Assembly (NCBI GenBank): GCA_020698575.1
Contig: CM036250.1
Span: forward strand, 22,409,500 to 22,473,499
Reading direction: 5' to 3'
DNA from: Bostrychus sinensis
Taxonomy: Eukaryota; Chordata; Actinopteri; Gobiiformes; Eleotridae
DNA length: 64,000 nucleotides
The notes under the pieces were generated by a model. The model was not told the origin of the DNA, made no database searches, and was given only the letters and a program-made list of their open reading frames with translations. The position numbers and the translations under genes are program-made. The number at the start of each line of letters is the position of its first letter. Position 1 is the first letter of the stretch. Shown piece by piece: positions 58,461 through 64,000 of this stretch.

Positions 58461-59483
58461 CCCTCTGTGGCATGGTTTAAATATTTAAATATTTAGCAAT
58501 TTTAAAGCACTTAAATAACACAATTGAATTTTTTACATAACTTTTAAGTATCTAACCTTGATTAAACTGTAATATCAACGACTTTATGGCCTGGTTGATT
58601 TATACTCAAAAACTCATTACTGTCATCATTATTGTTCTTTGTTTGTATAGGGCAAAATTCGAATGAGGTTTAGTGTTAAAAACAGCAACCATTGATTCAT
58701 TGGTAAACTGAAAAAAAAATATTATTTTTTGTTTAATATATATTTTGCATTTCTAGTGACAAGTTACATAATTTTTAAATGTTCTGAACTACAGGGGAAA
58801 AATAGATTCTGTGAGGGCCACTATGGTCTTCTCAGTTATTGGGAAGCACTGGGCAATCTGGTTTCCCTGTGATGCCTACCTTCCAGAAACAGCTCTATAG
58901 TTGTTCTTGTACCATCCTCAGAAAAACCTTATGTCAGGGGAAAGACCGGTTTTAACCCTGCTAATTATGAAATAATATGTCCTTGTTTTGGGTGATTAAG
59001 TAGCAGACTTATGACATAATAAGGTGACTGGTTCCTTCAACAACACAAGGGGAACACTGCACTGAAAATATGTTAAAAGTAGTAGTAGTATCATGCAATC
59101 CAGGTAAACAAGACTGAAGCTGACCAGATTTTACGTTGACATCAGCTGTGTCTATTGGTGAGGAACAGGCTGCAGTAGGTGTATGTGTGGTGACTTTGTG
59201 TTGCTTAAAGTGATCCCTGGGCAGCATACATCATCTGGTACATTCACAGAGAAAAGAGCAGGAGCTGATAGGAAGGTGTAATGATGTGTGACAAGAGTCT
59301 ACTGTGCAATCGATTTGCCTAGCCAGGGACAACTTACATTATACGCTCTCTACAAAGCTGTAATATTTCCTCCTTTTCTAACAAAGATCTGCAAGTCACC
59401 ACTGGGCTGGTTCTCAGAATGTTCAAGCACAGAAAAGGGGGAATTGAGGGAAAGGACATTTTAAAATTACATAAACACATATG

Positions 59484-59488
<5 letters not shown>

Positions 59489-59563
<75 letters not shown>
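59489..59563. repeat. (TA)n microsatellite
   Basis: About 75 bp of pure alternating TA dinucleotides. It has no palindromic flanks like those at 52508. Confidence 0.9.
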
Positions 59564-59566
<3 letters not shown>

Positions 59567-59780
59567 AGCAATCTTTTTCTAGCTAATATTAGGTGTTACA
59601 ATTTAAAACAAATAAAAATACAGACATACAGGCATACAGAATATTGGAATGAGAATTATTAGAATATGTGGAAAAGTTTATTTCTATAGTTTAACTCAAA
59701 GTGAAACTCATATTACATAGATTCAGTACAAAATATTTTAAGCATTTATTCATATTGTGATGATTATGACTTGCAGTTAG

Positions 59781-60305
59781 TCTCCTTTCCTTCTGGCTTT
59801 TCACATCTGTGGTTGCCACAGCAAATCAGCTCCTAGCTTGTAATGTTAATTGCATGTCAATTTAGCATAGGTTTTACACTGGATGCCTTTCGTGACACAA
59901 CCCTTTCCATTTATCCAGGCTTGGGGCTGACACAAAGTGGCACGGTGGCTTAGTAATCTCGCATCACAGCAAGAAGGTTTGATTTCCAGACCGTGTGGCC
60001 TTTCTTTGTGGAGTTTGCCTGTTCTCCCTGGGTCTGGGTGGGTCTCCACCGAGTGCTCCGGTTTTCCACATCAACCTCAAAACATCCACAATAGGCTAAA
60101 TCCTCCAGCCAGATACTCCTGACCAGGATCCTGGCTCAAGATCTGTAGAAGGGTTAACAGGCGCTGCACTGCAGCTGCCCACTGCTCCTGACCCATGCAT
60201 TGAGGGATGGGTCAAATGCAGAGAGAGAATTTCCCTATGAGGATCAATAAAGGATACCTTGCCTTACCTTAAGAGTACACTAGGCTTTAGCCCTTTTTAT
60301 AGCTG
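59781..60305 (-). repeat. Family A repeat, minus, split by a SINE
   Basis: Left part: tttccttctggcttttcaca, gttgccacagcaaatcagct, ggttttacactggatgcctt, acaacccttt, ccatttatccaggcttgggg, ctgacacaaag. It resumes at about 60271 with agagtacactaggctttagc and tatagctggatt. In intact copies these two edges are adjacent. Confidence 0.7.
59936..60270 (+). repeat. tRNA-derived SINE nested in family A
   Basis: Head gtggcacggtggcttagtaa (A-box-like) and aaggtttgatttcc (B-box-like), then tgtggagtttgcctgttctc, cctgggtctgggtgggtctc, gaccaggatcctggctcaag, gctgcccactgctcctgacc, and a tail aggatcaataaaggatacct ending gccttacctta. A reversed 3' fragment occurs at 13083. Confidence 0.7.
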
Positions 60306-60522
60306 GATTTTAGCTTATTGAAAATTCAGTATCTCATAAAATTGTGTTATTCACAGTTAAAATTATACTTTAAATATTTCATACTTTGTGTACTGAATCT
60401 ATATAATGCATGCATCTGAGCTAATTCATTGAAGTGCACTAATATGGTGATGTAATAAAGCATGTTAGAAAAGAAAACATTATTTTTTGTAAGTTTGTGC
60501 TAAAAAGACAATACAGAAAATT

Positions 60523-60568
60523 AAATCAACCTATATACCTCTCTATATAGAGGTATATAGGTTGATTT
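60523..60568. repeat. Perfect 20-bp inverted repeat with a 6-nt loop
   Basis: Left arm 60523-60542 (aaatcaacctatatacctct) and right arm 60549-60568 are exact reverse complements, with ctatat between. A (TA)n run begins a few bases later. Confidence 0.9.
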
Positions 60569-60572
60569 ATTT

Positions 60573-60574
<2 letters not shown>

Positions 60575-60661
<87 letters not shown>
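60575..60661. repeat. (AT)n microsatellite
   Basis: About 85 bp of alternating AT, the third long AT tract in the right-hand 12 kb of the window. Confidence 0.9.
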
Positions 60662-60665
<4 letters not shown>

Positions 60666-61159
60666 GCTTGTGAGATTTGAGGGCATGACTGATTGTTTCA
60701 TTTCAAAGTGGAGTTGATTGTGCGTTATGAATGTTTCATGTTCATTTGAGTTTAATTACACATTTGGATGGAAACGGACGTGTGGAAACAATGACTGGTG
60801 CTGTGTGGGGATTGGCAAAGCGAGACACTGAAATGTTTGAGATTTTGTACTTAGTGTTCATAATAGAGCAGACTGAAGGAGATTTTAATTAAGCTAAGAG
60901 TTCCCCTTGTTATACGCCATGAAATTATTATAGTTGTTAAATGAATTAGTGTAGCTTAAGAGCTTCAAATTTAAATTATGATAAACTCTATCAAAACATT
61001 TAACTGAATTTAACAAACTAATCTTTCAGTTTTTCAAACTCTCTCTCCATGGGTGGGTTGTTAGAATTTTTTTACTATAAACTTATATACTTTACTATAA
61101 AAATCTGCATTTTTCAAAATTGAATTAACCAACCTGTGTTTATTATGCTCTGATCCGAT

Positions 61160-61350
61160 CACAAGGGTCACAAACCTAAAGCCACAAGCTCTTTGTGCCA
61201 TTCCCAAGCCTGAATAAATGCTAATGAACAGGGAGTTGCATCAAGAAGCACATCTGGTGTAAAAAAAAAAAGGCTTTGCCAAATAAATATTCAAATGACT
61301 TCACGCTAAGAGGCAGATGATGTGCTGTATGCGCCGAAAGGAGAGACTAT
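61160..61350 (+). repeat. Family A repeat, near complete
   Basis: Contains cacaagctctttgtgccatt, cccaagcctgaataaatg, gggagttgcatcaagaagca, catctggtgtaaaa, tttgccaaataaatattcaa, atgacttcacgctaagaggc, agatgatgtgctgtatgcgc, cgaaaggag. Confidence 0.7.
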
Positions 61351-62599
61351 AATGGTAACAATGGTAAATGCTAACAGCATTTAATAAAAAATAGCAGCTT
61401 GCTCTTAAACATTACACTAAAAAAAGACAGTAATTGCTTGAGAGTGGTCAGGAACAGTGAGGTGTAAACTAAGGACACACAGGGAGTGAGATGAGGCCTG
61501 CAGTAGTTGGTTGTGATTCATCTGGCATTTTGAAATGTGGCTCCCTAGGGAATAGAAATGTTGTCAAATATAGTTTTATGCTAAAAGGTTATTATTTGTG
61601 TATATTTTTTGTGCTGTGTTAATATATGCAATCAATCTACCTGGAATTCTTTGGCGGGATATATGAAATCACACAGTCCTAGACTCCTTTATGTGGCATT
61701 TCTTGCATATTATTGCCCTTTAGATACCCTTCCGCCAGCGCTGTAATCAAAGAAACTGCACCCTCAGTTAGTAGTGTTTTTTTTTTCTTTCATTTTTACA
61801 AGAGAGCAAACTTAATGCTTAACGTTAATCAGACGTTTCAGACGGCAAAAATGAATGGTTGTTGTTGATATATATTTGTTAAAATAACTTTTATAATAGC
61901 AGCACCCAGATCTGATTTAAATTAGTCAGTTAACTTATAAAAATAGGATTTGTGGTAATTGAAGGATTAAATCTGAACATACATTGGCAAACTATTATGA
62001 TCTGCCACATTTCTGTAACCACTTGTCTAAGTATAACATAAAAATTCAGAAATATATTATTAACTTATAATATTTTGCTTTTATCTTTTATGCTTATTAA
62101 ATATGCTAATTACTGTATTAAATAAATGACTAAATGTTGACACATTCATTGTTTTCTAGCTACATTGCACACATGTAGATGATTGGTGGTCAGTTGCCAT
62201 AAACGCCTGATTAGTTATAATTTGTAATAATTTGTATAATTTGTGGCTAAAGCTAATTCCTCCATTGAAAATGTATTGTGGTCTGTTTAGTTCATGGCAT
62301 CATTCTTTCAAACGCAGCTGTATTATTTACAGAGTCTATACTAGGGGCAGTACTAAGGTGTGCCCTTGTAACTATGAGCCTGGACCCCCAACCCCTCAAG
62401 ACCCATCCAAGACTCCTTTCATTGTGGTGCTTTTTATCAAGTAGTTGTCTAAAACTGACCCCTAAACTTTCAGTATGTCACTCTGACCACACCGGTCTGC
62501 AATGTGAAGTCAAAAAGAGCAAGTATTTCATATTATTCCAAACTAAGTGCACTTGTGTGAATGCCTGGCCCCTCGGTTGCCTCTCTGTGTGTGTTAAGT

Positions 62600-63130
62600 G
62601 AAAGGGGAAGTGTGCACACTGATGCCAATCTTGCTGCCAACGCCGGTGATGGCTGAGGCGTCCCGGTGCAGTGGCGTGTCATGACAGCGAGCGGGAGACG
62701 TGGCAGATTAGATTTAGCTTTGGGAAAATTGAATAGCTGTCAGGTTTGGTTCGGGACAACTGGCGATGAGGTGAGGACAGGGGAGGGTTGTGTGTGGGGT
62801 GTACACCGATGATCCCCGTCTTCCTCACTCCACCTCCCTTTTCGTGTTCTCATTGACCAGATTGTGATCCTGCTCAATTTGATTCCATACAAACAGCTGG
62901 CTTAGTGTGGTTATGTGTGTGTAACAAGAAAGAGCAGTAATAGGAGGGATGCCCTGTCACCGAGTTAATTACACCGTTAGCCTGTGTCTTGCTATCCTTT
63001 CAAGTCCACACAGGCTAGCTTTAGCTAACACAGCCACTCACTCATACTGTAATTAAGCTTTTGTTGGTAAGAAAAGCCACAGGGAATCAAAGAGTCTGCC
63101 TTTAGTGTTAAGAGCTCAGGAACACGGAGC
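62600..63130. other. Non-repetitive GC-richer intronic block
   Basis: This stretch lacks the repeats that fill the rest of the intron. It has mixed composition (caacgccggtgatggctgag, ctcattgaccagattgtgat, caccgagttaattacaccgt). Such blocks in large neuronal-gene introns are often conserved enhancers, but nothing here proves it. Confidence 0.3.
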
Positions 63131-64000
63131 AGGGCCTGAGCTACAGGATTAAAGACATTCCATTTTTAAGGACCACAGCTGCTGACGCTGTGTTTGTGGA
63201 TTTAAAAATCAAATTTGTTCTGACCAGTATTGTGGTTCTTCTTTGACTCACTCCACAAGCTCCCTGTTTAATTTACTAATCCAAATTAAATACTGGAGAA
63301 ATTTTGAGGAGTGTGTGATTAAATGAGCGTCTCATTCTTAGGCAATAAGGAATTCAAAGCATTCATGATAAATATGACACATATAGCACAGTTTACAGGG
63401 CAAAATACACAGCCCCACATATACAGTATAGGCCCATTGTTTGCAAACAGCGTAACACATCGTGACATGAAAAATGTGAATCCTTAAAATAAGTCTGTCA
63501 GTGGACTGGTCACTGGTAAAAAGCGCTTTACTGTGGTAGTTGGTTAGGCAATTAAATTACAATACAATATAATGCAATATTCAAATCTCAGGGGTTGCAA
63601 TTATGGTTTATTTTAGTGCTTATTTACTGTATTTTACTTTTTACAGTATATTTTTTTATTTAAGATTGTTGAATAACAGCTAGTGTCTATGTCATTTGTT
63701 TTACTACATATCAATATTTTTATAGTTTTTAAATACAGAGTGATACAAAGGATTTGAATATAATCATGGTTTAAATGAGTAGCAAATGTCATTCATAAGT
63801 CATTGCATAAGAAAAATAATTGCATAACAAATCACAAAATGATTTAAAAAATGCAGTTACATTTTTCTCCTCAGTTTCAACCCTAATAGTCAAGACATTA
63901 ATAAATCCACTTTTTTTTTTTTTTTTTGTTATGACAGATTATTTCTAACTAAAGTGCACACAGTAAACATTATCCAATCTGTAAAATATAGTATAAATGG

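Larger units (their letters stand above)
59636..60460. repeat. Family C repeat split by nested insertions
   Basis: Left half (59636-59776): ttattagaatatgtggaaaa, cttattacat-like and tagattcagtacaaaatatt, tgatgattatgacttgcagt. Right half (60310-60460): gaaaattcagtatctcataa, aaatatttcatactttgtgt, actgaatctatataatgcat. Between are a minus-strand family A copy and, inside that, a SINE. Confidence 0.6.
53864..64000 (+). other. Intron 2 of the cacna2d3-like gene, incomplete
   Basis: I looked for the next conserved exon (the KYKEYEKD-type segment) and did not see it, so the intron is over 10 kb, in line with the very long introns of this gene in vertebrates. It holds a hAT-type MITE (55915-56295), family A copies (56395-56510, 58286-58460, 59781-60305, 61160-61350), a LINE-like fragment (57195-57400), AT tracts (59489-59563, 60575-60661), a hairpin (60523-60568) and a non-repetitive GC-richer block (62600-63130). 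Confidence 0.6.

Overview
The window is vertebrate nuclear DNA, almost certainly from a teleost fish. It has split genes with GT-AG introns, compact exons, many short DNA-transposon and SINE-like repeats of kinds usual in fish, long AT dinucleotide tracts, and proteins that align residue by residue with known vertebrate families. Nothing suggests bacterial or organellar sequence, and the species cannot be named from the sequence alone.

Four protein genes are supported, all on the + strand and head to tail. (1) A biglycan-type class I small leucine-rich proteoglycan (seven coding exons, 10299-17102, 371 aa), probably with a non-coding first exon near 2940-3111. (2) A beta-1,4-galactosyltransferase 3-like Golgi enzyme (six coding exons, 19517-25501, 422 aa), whose leader lies only about 250 bp beyond the last biglycan polyadenylation signal. 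(3) A short ATP6AP1-like (Ac45-related) V-ATPase accessory protein (seven coding exons, 31636-42688, 338 aa) with a 7 kb first intron. (4) The 5' end of a CACNA2D3-type calcium-channel alpha2delta subunit: signal-peptide exon 53415-53530 and exon 2 at 53782-53863. The rest of this gene lies beyond the right edge, so 53864-64000 reads as one large intron. Every exon join listed was checked by hand for splice sites and reading phase, and each complete model sums to a whole number of codons.

Between and inside the genes the DNA is a dense, nested repeat landscape. One short dispersed repeat (called family A here) occurs at about seventeen places in both orientations. Several non-autonomous hAT and Tc1/mariner-like elements have recognisable ends, two of them with perfect 8-bp target duplications. 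There is a 510-bp solo LTR with a perfect 5-bp target duplication, several tRNA-derived SINEs, a LINE 3' tail, a degenerate array of roughly 250-bp units, a small minisatellite, and three long AT tracts, two of them beside perfect palindromes.

The genes do not form a pathway cluster; they are neighbours by chromosome history. I found no CRISPR array, operon, tRNA or rRNA gene and no clearly new multi-gene system. The points most worth checking are the predicted biglycan without Ser-Gly glycosaminoglycan sites or N-glycan sequons, the promoter-like island and tandem array inside the ATP6AP1-like intron, and the nested transposon structures.
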